A program made the translations under genes and the position numbers. The notes beneath the pieces are model-generated. The model ran no database searches and was not told the DNA's origin. It saw nothing but the letters and a program-made list of their open reading frames with translations. A stretch of DNA of 11,171 nt, taken from NCBI GenBank assembly GCA_937893815.1, contig CALCSH010000435.1, positions 1 to 11,171 on the forward strand, written 5' to 3'. Below, one piece after another: positions 1 through 7,528 of the stretch; position 1 is the first letter of the stretch, and every line of letters starts with the position of its first letter. The stretch comes from an uncultured Anaerolineae bacterium (GTDB taxonomy: Bacteria; Chloroflexota; Anaerolineae; Anaerolineales; UBA11858).

Positions 1-1470
1 GTGCTGATGCCGGATAGTGCGCCGGATTTCATCACGTTTCTGGCGATATTCGCCATGGCGATGCGCATCTCGGTTGATAGCGATACCTGGTGGCATTTGC
101 GCGCCGGGCAGTGGGTAGTAGAAAACCACGCCGCGCCGCAGCAGGATTACTTTTCCTATACTCGCCTGGGTGAAAGTTGGCAGTACCCGGGCTGGTTGTC
201 GCAAGCGCCGATGTACTGGATTTTTAGTCACTTTGGGCCAGGGGGTTTGAATTTGTGGACAGCGCTGCTGGTCACGTTGGCGTTTGCGTTCATCTGGCCG
301 ACGCTTGAAGGCGGGGTCTTTTTACGGGCTTTTGTGCTGATTCTGGCAGCCGCGGTATCAGGCGTCTATTGGGCGGCGCGCCCGTATCTAATGACATTTG
401 TCTACGCGGCGCTGTTTTTATGGATTTTGGAAAGCGGACGGGAGACAGGTTCGCGTCGAATCTGGTGGCTGCCCGTCATCATGCTGCTGTGGGTCAACAG
501 TCATGGCGGTTTTGCGGTTGGCCTCATCATTTGGGGGGTGTACGCAGTTGGAAGGTCAAAGGTTGAAGGTTTAAGGTTTCTTGAGAATAAACGTGAATCT
601 TCAACCTTCAACCTTCAACCTTCAACATGGCAGATGCTCGTGGTTGGGCTTGCGATGCTCGTGGCTGTCTGCCTCAACCCCTCCGGGCCGGTGATGCTGC
701 TGTATCCCATCAAGACAGTCAGTATTGGCGTGCTGCAAGATTTTATTCAGGAATGGCAGTCGCCCAATTTCCACGAGTTGCGCGTCCAGCCTTTTTTGTG
801 GATGGTGCTGATTTTGCTGGGCGTGCTGGGAGCTTCCAAACGCCGCATGACGCTGGAAAGTTTTTTGTTGCTGGCCGGCTTTGGCTATCTCAGCTTCATG
901 GCTGGACGCAACATTGCCTTGTTTGCACTGGTTGCGCCGATGGTGCTCACGCGCCACGCTGCTCCGCTGCTCGAAGAGTTGAGTCAACGTTGGGGGTTCC
1001 GGCTGCCCGCCTCCAGCCCGGTGCGGGTCTCACGGGGGCAATCCATTTTGAATTGGATTCTGCTGGGGGTATTGCTTCTAGCCGTGGGTGTCAAATCCAG
1101 CCTGGTAATTCCCCGCTCCGAAAACGACAAACTATTTCACGAAACCTTGCCGGTCGCCGCGGTGGAATTTATTCAAAGCCAGCAGCCGCCGGGGCGTTTG
1201 TTCAATTCGTATAACTGGGGCGGCTACCTGCTGTGGGCGCTGCCTGAGTATCCCGTTTTTGTGGATGGGCGTACTGATTTATATGGCGATGAAATTATCG
1301 AGCAGTGGATTCAGGTCGTGCAGGCCGATGATGGCTGGCAGGCGGAACTCAATAAATGGGGCGTGAACCTGATTTTGTTAGAGCCTTCTCGCCCGGTGGT
1401 GAGGCAATTGGCGAGTGATGGCTGGCAACTGTTGTATGAGGATGATTTGGCGGTGGTGTATGGACGGTAA
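1..1470 (+). CDS. Polytopic membrane protein, GT-C-like, possibly 5'-truncated
   Basis: The frame is open from the first base (GTG, with an ATG at base 7), so the true start may lie upstream and the N-terminus is unsure. The 489-residue product alternates hydrophobic helices with short loops. An acidic and aromatic motif, DSDTWWHLRAGQW (residues 26-38), follows the first membrane segment. This is where GT-C glycosyltransferases carry their catalytic Asp, and D26 or D28 would be the candidate. The tail after the last helix is soluble and contains FNSYNWGGYL (401-410) and DGRTDLYGD (422-430), a pairing I recognise from uncharacterised bacterial membrane proteins. The enzymatic role is inferred from fold-like features only; an inactive or non-enzymatic member is possible. 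A repeat array is embedded in the gene at residues 183-209. The gene converges on the acyltransferase gene with 9 bp between stop codons. Confidence 0.85.
   Translation: MLMPDSAPDFITFLAIFAMAMRISVDSDTWWHLRAGQWVVENHAAPQQDYFSYTRLGESWQYPGWLSQAPMYWIFSHFGPGGLNLWTALLVTLAFAFIWPTLEGGVFLRAFVLILAAAVSGVYWAARPYLMTFVYAALFLWILESGRETGSRRIWWLPVIMLLWVNSHGGFAVGLIIWGVYAVGRSKVEGLRFLENKRESSTFNLQPSTWQMLVVGLAMLVAVCLNPSGPVMLLYPIKTVSIGVLQDFIQEWQSPNFHELRVQPFLWMVLILLGVLGASKRRMTLESFLLLAGFGYLSFMAGRNIALFALVAPMVLTRHAAPLLEELSQRWGFRLPASSPVRVSRGQSILNWILLGVLLLAVGVKSSLVIPRSENDKLFHETLPVAAVEFIQSQQPPGRLFNSYNWGGYLLWALPEYPVFVDGRTDLYGDEIIEQWIQVVQADDGWQAELNKWGVNLILLEPSRPVVRQLASDGWQLLYEDDLAVVYGR
548..626. repeat. Inverted array of 7-nt repeats inside a coding sequence
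   Basis: Bases 599-626 are four perfect tandem copies of CTTCAAC. Bases 548-575 are four degenerate copies of its reverse complement GTTGAAG, matching 23 of 28 positions. A 23-nt loop (576-598) separates the arms, so the DNA or mRNA could fold into a long hairpin. The whole array is translated as part of the 489-residue membrane protein, giving a polar stretch rich in K, R, E, S and N between two hydrophobic segments. The reading frame is not interrupted. Confidence 0.85.
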
Positions 1471-1479
1471 TGTAGACTA

Positions 1480-2616
1480 TTACTCGCCCTCATAATGTTG
1501 TTTGTGTCCGAAAGCAATAAACCTTTTTTCGAATGCAAAATAGGTGCCTGATGCAAAAATGTAGGTCAACGCAAACGCAAGCAGCGTAATGAGAAACGTA
1601 GGAAAATCGTGGAAAATCGGCGGTTGTTTGAAGACCAGATCGTGCAAAATTCCGTTGATCAATTGATGGAACATATACATACCATACGATATAAGACTGA
1701 TTTTTTTTAATGCTGGGTGCCGAAAAAATTGAGCGAGAAAATGTGTGTTATCAGCAAGTGGTACGAAAACGAGAATGGTATAAAACACACCAAAAGTGAA
1801 TAAATGGTCGAGTGAACCCAATTCCTCTGTCAAGGAACTGTAGAGAATTAACAATAGTAAGAGATAAAAAACTGATTTTATCCATATTTGGTGTGTTTTG
1901 AGAAAATCGAAGGCCTTGGGTGTGCGGACAATCACAGCTAATAGTGAGCCTAAAAAAAGTGGATCAAGCCGCCACGGGGTGAGTACAAATACATGAAAAT
2001 GACCATCTCCTCCAAGGGTCAGGCGTAAAATTAACGGAAGGCTGATTAAAAACAAAATATTGAGGGGTAATCTTTGATGGCGACTTCGGCGCACCAGCCA
2101 CGGAAGAAATAAATAGAATTGTTCTTCGATCGACAACGACCAGGTCATGGCGAGAAATTCATTTCCAAAACCACCATTTGCTGCCATCGTAAAATTCTGT
2201 AGATACATGAAATATGGAAATATTGGGAATACATTGGTAAATAGATCTGAGCTAAAAATGCCCCATTGATGTGCATACCGTTGCAGGAAAAGGAACAAGA
2301 AGAGAAAAAAATAGTAAAGTGGAAAAATTCGATTAATGCGGCGAAGATAAAAGACTTTGAAATAATTCTTTGCGTCCCGATTATCCAATAATATCCCGGT
2401 GATTAAGAAGCCCGATAACACAAAAAATAAATCGACACCACTCCAGCCATTACTTAAAATTTTCTGAAGAAAAAGTAAGTATTTGTTGGCATTACCAGGA
2501 ATAGGAACAGCAATATAATGGTAAAAAATCACCAAAAGGATCGCCAGACCGCGAATGCCATCGAGTTCAGGAATGTGTTTTGGAATGATTGTGTGGGCCG
2601 ACTGTGATTCGCTCAA
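1480..2616 (-). CDS. Acyltransferase-3 family membrane O-acyltransferase (OafA/YrhL-like)
   Basis: The 378-residue product is a typical single-domain Acyl_transf_3 (PF01757) protein of usual length, without a C-terminal SGNH esterase domain. Visible family motifs are LDGIRGLAILLVIFYHY (18-34), with the conserved His at 33, then GVDLFFVLSGFLI (60-72), the basic YLRRINRIFP (90-99), and WSLSIEEQFY (159-168). Multiple hydrophobic helices follow. Family members move acetyl or other acyl groups onto extracytoplasmic sugars such as O-antigen, exopolysaccharide, peptidoglycan or macrolides. Its substrate here is unknown; a glycan made by the neighbouring GT-C proteins is an inference. The start is a TTG supported by a GGAGG six bases upstream. 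The gene is much more AT-rich than its neighbours: two sampled 60-base lines (1861-1920, 2281-2340) have 35% and 32% GC, against 58-70% in lines sampled from flanking genes. This suggests acquisition by transfer. Confidence 0.95.
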   Translation of the reverse strand: MSESQSAHTIIPKHIPELDGIRGLAILLVIFYHYIAVPIPGNANKYLLFLQKILSNGWSGVDLFFVLSGFLITGILLDNRDAKNYFKVFYLRRINRIFPLYYFFLFLFLFLQRYAHQWGIFSSDLFTNVFPIFPYFMYLQNFTMAANGGFGNEFLAMTWSLSIEEQFYLFLPWLVRRSRHQRLPLNILFLISLPLILRLTLGGDGHFHVFVLTPWRLDPLFLGSLLAVIVRTPKAFDFLKTHQIWIKSVFYLLLLLILYSSLTEELGSLDHLFTFGVFYTILVFVPLADNTHFLAQFFRHPALKKISLISYGMYMFHQLINGILHDLVFKQPPIFHDFPTFLITLLAFALTYIFASGTYFAFEKRFIAFGHKQHYEGE

Positions 2617-2622
2617 AAAACG

Positions 2623-2627
2623 CCTCC
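2623..2627 (-). promoter_or_regulatory. Ribosome binding site fixing a TTG start
   Basis: Read on the minus strand, GGAGG is followed by six bases (CGTTTT) and then TTG at 2616-2614. The perfect Shine-Dalgarno match at good spacing supports TTG as the start of the acyltransferase. Confidence 0.75.
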
Positions 2628-2686
2628 GTGCAGTTTGATGACCGCGTTCCTGTGTTGTGGAATACCCATTTTATCGAGTGTGTAGC

Positions 2687-2692
2687 ATTATA
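2687..2692 (-). promoter_or_regulatory. Possible -10 element of the acyltransferase promoter
   Basis: The minus strand reads TATAAT here, a perfect sigma-70-type -10 hexamer, 70 bases before the TTG start. No good -35 is found 16-18 bases upstream (best is TGGTCG), so the call is tentative. The rest of the divergent gap 2617-2859 is AT-rich and holds no gene I can support. A 9-of-10 direct repeat containing TTGAAACT occurs at 2721-2730 and 2831-2840, of unknown meaning. No convincing promoter was found for the plus-strand gene at 2860. Confidence 0.35.
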
Positions 2693-2859
2693 GTGCAATG
2701 ATGATATTTCCGACCACCTATTGAAACTACAATGTTCTGGTTATCGGTGGAAATTTCAGTGCTGTTGAATAGTGTAAAATACGCATGAACTGGGAGCTGT
2801 TTTTTGCGTTTGGTTGACGATTACACTTTTTTGAAACTGCCTTTCAGTCCCATGTACCT

Positions 2860-4017
2860 ATGAACGATTCAAAACGTCTCCCCCTACTTTTCATCGCTGC
2901 CCGGCTGATGCTATTTGTCGCCTTACCGTTGGAAGGTTTGCGCAGTTTTGGCGATTACTGGCTTTACTACCCGGCGGCACAGTTGGGGCGACCTTTTGTG
3001 GATTTGTGGTACGAGTACCCACCGCTGCTGCCCTTTTTCGCTCGCGGGCTGTATCTGTTGGCCGGGGGACGCCAGCACGCCTTTGAATATCTTTTCGCCA
3101 TTTCGATGACCCTTTTCCAGGCCGGGAGCATTGGCTTGTTTTTGCGTCTGGCCGGACGCATGCATGATGACGAATCCAGCCAGCGCCGTGGCTGGCTATA
3201 TTTTGCCCTGCTGGTGGGCCTGTATTACGGTTGGGGGCATTTTGATGCCATGGTCGTCTTCGCTCTGCTCCTGGGTCTGGATTTGCTCTTTGACGGGTGC
3301 GATCTCTCCGCGGGATTGGCGCTGGCGGCGGGCGTGTTGCTGAAGTGGTTCCCCGCCCTGGGGCTGGTCATCGCCTGGAAACTGCGGCCACCCAAAAGGG
3401 CGGCCCTGATCAGCTTGCTCACCATCGGGATCACCCTCGGGGTGTATCTTGTTCTGTATATGCGTTCCCCGGAGATGATGTCTGCTTCGCTGCGCGCTCA
3501 ATTCCAGCGTGATTCCTGGCAAACGGTCTGGGCGCTCATCGATGGCAATCTCAACACTGGCAATCTGGGAGCGGGCATTGATCACACCGACCCGGCGACA
3601 GTTGCCCTGGCAGTTGAGCACCCACCGCGCGTTTCTTCGTGGATCACCTTGATTCCCTTTGCTGCCCTGGGCGGTTGGCTGTTCTTGCGCCAACGCGCTG
3701 TAGATGCGCGCTCGTTACTGGCATTTTTCGGCGTCGGGCTGAGCATTTTTTTCCTATGGTCGCCGGGGTGGAGTCCGCAGTGGGTGTTATACTTGGTGCC
3801 GTTGATTTTGCTGCTTTTGCCAGAGCGAAAAGCGCTGCTGATGGCGCTGGTTTGGATCTTCGTCAACCTGTTGGAGTGGCCTGTACTCCTCTCTCGCGGC
3901 TATTTCGATGCCATTTGGCTGCTGGCCCCTGTGCGCTTCTTGCTGCTGATTTTGCTAACAGTTGAGTTTTGGCGAATCGCCCAATCCAGAGGTTCAGGTC
4001 AGCCGTTGCTGAAATAG
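2860..4017 (+). CDS. GT-C membrane glycosyltransferase, DUF2029/GT87-like
   Basis: The 385-residue product is almost entirely hydrophobic helices with short loops. After the first helix comes FGDYWLYYPAA (30-40), with D32 as the likely catalytic acid in the first outer loop. WYEYPPL (50-56) follows, a Tyr-Pro-Pro motif typical of the DUF2029/GT87 group that includes actinobacterial polyprenyl-phosphomannose-dependent mannosyltransferases. KWFP (162-165) and WSPGWSPQW (300-308) also fit that group. The expected role is transfer of a sugar from a polyprenyl-phosphate donor to a surface glycan or glycolipid on the outer membrane face; the sugar cannot be told. The ATG start has no recognisable Shine-Dalgarno sequence, so translation initiation may be weak or leaderless. 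The gene stands alone, divergent from the acyltransferase and separated by a repeat-filled 260 bp from the operon downstream. Confidence 0.9.
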   Translation: MNDSKRLPLLFIAARLMLFVALPLEGLRSFGDYWLYYPAAQLGRPFVDLWYEYPPLLPFFARGLYLLAGGRQHAFEYLFAISMTLFQAGSIGLFLRLAGRMHDDESSQRRGWLYFALLVGLYYGWGHFDAMVVFALLLGLDLLFDGCDLSAGLALAAGVLLKWFPALGLVIAWKLRPPKRAALISLLTIGITLGVYLVLYMRSPEMMSASLRAQFQRDSWQTVWALIDGNLNTGNLGAGIDHTDPATVALAVEHPPRVSSWITLIPFAALGGWLFLRQRAVDARSLLAFFGVGLSIFFLWSPGWSPQWVLYLVPLILLLLPERKALLMALVWIFVNLLEWPVLLSRGYFDAIWLLAPVRFLLLILLTVEFWRIAQSRGSGQPLLK

Positions 4018-4226
4018 AACACGGATTGCTCGAATCATGCGAATTTTCGCAGACCATAATCAAAGACCAATAAAAGTCAAATGTAGATGGATGACCGCAG
4101 AGTATGCAGAGATCGCTGAGTTATAAATATTTTTCTCTGCGCTCTCTACGCTCTCTGCGGTGCAAGTTTACATGAGTTTTGTTCAAGCTTTTATTGACCA
4201 CAACAAAATATTAGAAAATCTGTGTT
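4018..4226. repeat. Nested inverted repeats in the intergenic region
   Basis: Three roughly co-centred inverted pairs are visible. The outer pair is 4018-4027 (AACACGGATT) with 4217-4226, 9 of 10 pairing. The middle pair is 4068-4076 (CAATAAAAG) with 4188-4196, 9 of 9. The inner pair is 4094-4120 with 4135-4161. A separate small palindrome, TGCGAATTTTCGCA, lies at 4038-4051. No U-tract follows any stem, so a simple intrinsic terminator is not indicated. There is no gene in the 260-bp gap. Confidence 0.7.
4094..4161. repeat. Inverted array of 9-nt repeats
   Basis: The left arm is three 9-nt units (ACCGCAGAG, TATGCAGAG, ATCGCTGAG). The right arm is three units of the reverse sense (CTCTGCGCT, CTCTACGCT, CTCTGCGGT). 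The arms pair at 21 of 27 positions around a 14-nt AT-rich loop (4121-4134). The layout is the same as the 7-nt array at 548 and the 8-nt array at 8086, but the sequence is unrelated. Confidence 0.85.
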
Positions 4227-4254
4227 TATCCGCAAAGCCAGCGCTCTATATAAT
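4226..4254 (+). promoter_or_regulatory. Promoter of the four-gene operon
   Basis: A perfect TATAAT (4249-4254) lies 17 bp after TTATCC (4226-4231), a weak -35 with 3 of 6 consensus bases. Transcription would begin near 4261, just before the GGAG (4269-4272) that precedes the GTG start at 4278. The -35 region touches the outer arm of the upstream inverted repeat. Confidence 0.55.
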
Positions 4255-4277
4255 GCCCTTCTTATTCTGGAGTTTTT

Positions 4278-5507
4278 GTGATTCGTAATCATCCCACCAT
4301 TGCGCTCATCTTTTTGATTTTATTGATCCTGGCGGGTCTATTTGGACTAACCTGGGCGAATTATCGTTTTGCCGAGCAAAATCCGGGTGGAAATGATTTC
4401 CTCGTGCGCTGGATCGGGGCGCACGAGTGGCTTTTCGCGGGCACCAGCCCCTATGATGCAAGCATTAGCCTGACCGCCCAAGAAACAGTTTACGGGCATC
4501 CTGCCAACCCGGACAAAGGTGAAGACCTCAACCATTTTGCCTACCCCTTTACCTCGATGATATTCTTCGGCCCCTTTGGATTGTTCGATTACATTCTGGC
4601 GCGCGCACTTTGGACGACGACCATTGAACTCAGTCTTGCCGCTTTGGTTGTGGTGAGTATGCGCCTGGTCAATTGGCGGCTTCCAGCGTGGCGCACGGCA
4701 CTATTGATTTTGTTTGCGCTGATCTGGTATCACGGTGCTCGCACCATCATTCTGGGGCAGATTGCCGCTATCGAGGCCCTGCTGATCGCCGCCGCTCTGC
4801 TGCTGATTGTCAAAGAACAAGATACTCTTGCCGGGCTAATGCTGGCGCTGGCGACTGCCAAACCTCAAATGCTGGTGCTGATTTTGCCATTTATCATCAT
4901 TTGGGCATACTCCCGGCGACGCTTTCGTGTCATCTGGGGATTTCTGGGCAGTTTTGCGATCCTGTTTATTATTTCGCTGTTATTCATTCCAAATTGGCCG
5001 TCGCAAATGGTGCGTCAAATCATCGAATATCCCAGCTATACACACGATATCGATTCAGTGGTCAGCATTGTTGCCAATACCTTGCCGGGTATTTCGGGTC
5101 AACTTAACGCTGGTCTGTCGGTATTCTTCTGGGGCTATCTGATTGTGGAATGGGTACTGGCGTATCGCAAGGATGAACGCTGGTTTTTGTGGACAGCCTT
5201 ACTGACCCTGGTTTTAACGCATTTTATGAGTGTGCGCACCGCGACTACCAATTATGTGATGATGTTTCCGGCATTCATCTTGATTCTTAAAATCTGGGAA
5301 GATCGCTGGGGGAAAGTTGGCAAGGGGTTGGTTGCATTTACACTTCTGGCGGCGCTGATTGGTTTGTGGGCACTGTTTTTCAGCACAGTAGATGGCATCT
5401 ATGAGCAACCGGTTATGTACTTGCCGCTGCCCATATTCTCGTTGCTGGGCCTGTGGTGGGTGCGTTGGTGGGCCATCAAACCTCCGTTTCCGGCGATTGA
5501 AGAATGA
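4278..5507 (+). CDS. GT-C membrane glycosyltransferase, DUF2029/GT87 family
   Basis: The start is GTG with GGAG five bases upstream. The 409-residue product opens with one hydrophobic helix (about 8-26). The loop after it carries GGNDFLVRW (37-45), placing D40 as the likely catalytic acid, then GTSPYD (55-60) and FAYPFTSM (87-94). The G-x-x-P-Y and Y-P-[PF] motifs are characteristic of DUF2029/GT87. AKPQ (194-197) at a helix end is another familiar feature of the family. The expected reaction is transfer of a hexose from a polyprenyl-phosphate donor at the outer face of the cytoplasmic membrane. It is the first gene of the operon and its stop codon overlaps the next start as ATGA. It looks like a distant relative of the 385-residue protein encoded at 2860, but the two are not obvious recent duplicates. 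Confidence 0.92.
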   Translation: MIRNHPTIALIFLILLILAGLFGLTWANYRFAEQNPGGNDFLVRWIGAHEWLFAGTSPYDASISLTAQETVYGHPANPDKGEDLNHFAYPFTSMIFFGPFGLFDYILARALWTTTIELSLAALVVVSMRLVNWRLPAWRTALLILFALIWYHGARTIILGQIAAIEALLIAAALLLIVKEQDTLAGLMLALATAKPQMLVLILPFIIIWAYSRRRFRVIWGFLGSFAILFIISLLFIPNWPSQMVRQIIEYPSYTHDIDSVVSIVANTLPGISGQLNAGLSVFFWGYLIVEWVLAYRKDERWFLWTALLTLVLTHFMSVRTATTNYVMMFPAFILILKIWEDRWGKVGKGLVAFTLLAALIGLWALFFSTVDGIYEQPVMYLPLPIFSLLGLWWVRWWAIKPPFPAIEE

Positions 5508-7528
5508 AGATTGAACCATCAAAAACAGCCCCAAATCATGTGACCATCTTGAGTGCTTTGCTGGCATTACTCTGGCTGGCAGGAGTTATAAGTTTTTATT
5601 TCGTCAATCACAAACCCTTTTCGCCTGCTTTGGCGCTCAATCTGACAGTTGCGCTATGGCAGCTTCTAACGGCGGGGTTGATTGTGGTGCTTGGCGGGGG
5701 TATTGGCAAACGTGTTTTTTCGGGTGATGATTTGGATGCGCTGCCGCGCGCGGCTGTGCAGGCAGCTCTGGGTTTGGGGATTCTCAGCCTTCTCATATTG
5801 CTGACCGGTTTATCTGTGGGGGCGAATCTGATTGTGATGGCGAGCATCGTCATTATGGGGATACTGTTTTTCGGGCATTCCTCCCTGGACTGGCTGCGAT
5901 CCTTGGGCGAATTCGCCCACCTGTGGCGTGTAAGCGGGCGTTTGGGCCGCATGATTGCCTTCGCATTGGCTGTTCTCTTTTTGCTCACCCTGACCACCGC
6001 CCTCGCCCCACCGTTGAAATTCGATACCCTGGTTTACCATATCGCTTTGCCGCGTGCTTACCTTGAAGCGGGAAAAATCAGTTATATGCCAGAGAATATG
6101 TTCTCCGGCATGCCGCAGATTGTCCACATGCTATATCTGTTGGCCTACACCTTGGGCGGCGCTCCTGCCGCTGCCCTGGTGATCTGGTGGCTGGGCGTGC
6201 TGACTCTGTTGGGTTTATTGGGTGTGATTTCGCAACATTTCAATCCCCGCTCCGCCTGGATAGGTGTCGCCAGCCTGATGGCAGGGTATTCACTGGCCTC
6301 CTCTCTGGCCTGGATTTATGTCGATTGGGCAACCATGCTATGGGGTCTGGCCGTCTTGATCTGCTTGGGCCGGTGGAAGCCGGAAAAGGAATCCCAATCC
6401 ATCTTGGTGGCTGGATTATTGCTCGGTATGTTGATTGGCATCAAATATACAGCTGGTGTGGTATTAGTTGCTGCCATTCCGTTTGTTATCCGCAAAGCGC
6501 GCCGGGCGCGGGTGAATGTGTGGCGCCCAGTAGTGTTGCTTGGGATCATGGCTGTTCTACTGACCGCTCCCTGGTTGATCAAAAATGGACTCACCACGGG
6601 GAACCCGCTCTATCCCTTTGGATTTCCATCGGGATCAATGAGCGAGGTGCGCTTGGCGCTATACCAGGGGCAGCCCGTCGAAGGCGACTGGCGCGATCTT
6701 GTCTTTTTGCCCTTCACGGCGACATTCTGGGGTCGCGAAAATGCCCAGATCATCGGCAGCCCCGGATATATTTCTTCATTGGGACCGTTGCTCCTCAGTT
6801 TTGGAGTATTGGCCGCTCTCGGTTGGCGGCGCTTTTCGATTGACGAGCGCCGTTTTGTTGCAGATGTAGGGATATTCGCGCTTACCGGATTGCTGGTTTG
6901 GGGAATCGCCGGACGAATTTCTGGACATTTAATCCGCACCCATCTCTATTTTGCATTATTTCCGGCATTCACAGTTTTGGCGGCTGCGGGTTTCGAGAAT
7001 CTGGCGCGTCTCAAAATTCCCGACCTTCGTGTGGGCCGTATTGCCGCGATTCTGGTAATGCTGGTTTTGACGTTCAACGCAATTCAAGTTGCAGCGGATA
7101 CCTTTGAAAATGGAGCTATAACGCGTTTGTTGGGTTTACATAGCAATGGTGACTATCTGGCGCAGAATTTGGGTTGGTATGCCCCTGCTATGCAGGCTAT
7201 CAACGAACTGCCCGAAGATGCGCGTGTGTTAATGCTCTGGGAAGCGCGCAGTTTTAATTGTCTGCCGCGCTGCGAACCCGACGAAACTATCGACCGCTGG
7301 CTGGATGATCAGGATCAGTTCGGCTTACCAGCAGCGATATTGCAGCAATGGCGCTCCGCAAGATATTCCCACCTTTTGTATTATCAAACCGGCGCTAATT
7401 TCACCCGCCAAACCGAGCCCCGTTATCAGCCAACAGATTGGGCCGCTCTGGATACGTTGCTTGACTCTCTACCCGCAGGCCAAGATTTCGGTGGGGCGTA
7501 TGTTCTGTATTCATTGGAGAAGCCATGA
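5504..7528 (+). CDS. Large GT-C-type membrane glycosyltransferase, family uncertain
   Basis: The ATG start shares bases with the previous stop (ATGA), indicating translational coupling. The 674-residue product has several helices before PLKFDTLVYHIALPRAYL (170-187), which resembles the Asp-containing first outer loop of GT39/ArnT-like and related GT-C enzymes, with D174 as the candidate catalytic residue. PWLIKNG (356-362) followed by GNPLYPF (366-372) is a motif I recognise from many bacterial polyprenyl-sugar-dependent membrane glycosyltransferases. The extra helices ahead of the Asp loop make it longer than the usual GT-C architecture, where that loop follows the first helix. After the last helix (about 510-530) a soluble tail of about 140 residues follows, with two cysteines close together (LPRCEPDE and the preceding NC, near 586-590). 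Donor and acceptor are unknown. A lipid-linked glycan pathway is inferred from the fold and the neighbours. Confidence 0.88.
   Translation: MKIEPSKTAPNHVTILSALLALLWLAGVISFYFVNHKPFSPALALNLTVALWQLLTAGLIVVLGGGIGKRVFSGDDLDALPRAAVQAALGLGILSLLILLTGLSVGANLIVMASIVIMGILFFGHSSLDWLRSLGEFAHLWRVSGRLGRMIAFALAVLFLLTLTTALAPPLKFDTLVYHIALPRAYLEAGKISYMPENMFSGMPQIVHMLYLLAYTLGGAPAAALVIWWLGVLTLLGLLGVISQHFNPRSAWIGVASLMAGYSLASSLAWIYVDWATMLWGLAVLICLGRWKPEKESQSILVAGLLLGMLIGIKYTAGVVLVAAIPFVIRKARRARVNVWRPVVLLGIMAVLLTAPWLIKNGLTTGNPLYPFGFPSGSMSEVRLALYQGQPVEGDWRDLVFLPFTATFWGRENAQIIGSPGYISSLGPLLLSFGVLAALGWRRFSIDERRFVADVGIFALTGLLVWGIAGRISGHLIRTHLYFALFPAFTVLAAAGFENLARLKIPDLRVGRIAAILVMLVLTFNAIQVAADTFENGAITRLLGLHSNGDYLAQNLGWYAPAMQAINELPEDARVLMLWEARSFNCLPRCEPDETIDRWLDDQDQFGLPAAILQQWRSARYSHLLYYQTGANFTRQTEPRYQPTDWAALDTLLDSLPAGQDFGGAYVLYSLEKP

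Noticed and set aside
1467..1483. GTAAT / ATTAC inverted pair between the convergent genes as a terminator
   Set aside because: The stem is only 5 bp, AT-rich, and not followed by a U-tract.
2814..2819. TTGACG as a -35 for the gene at 2860
   Set aside because: No -10-like hexamer lies 16-18 bases downstream (the sequence there is CTGCCT).
2852..2863. A tiny ATG TAC CTA TGA frame overlapping the start at 2860 by ATGA
   Set aside because: Three codons without a ribosome binding site; chance is sufficient explanation, although it could act as a leader.
3196..3693. A 165-codon minus-strand frame inside the gene at 2860
   Set aside because: Low-complexity Q, R, G and D-rich antisense of a membrane protein, with no family motif.
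4038..4051. TGCGAATTTTCGCA as an intrinsic terminator for the gene ending at 4017
   Set aside because: The stem is short and no run of T follows on the plus strand; it may be part of the repeat complex instead.
6187..6843. A 218-codon plus-strand frame inside the 674-residue gene
   Set aside because: It is an alternative frame of a well-supported coding sequence and shows no domain.
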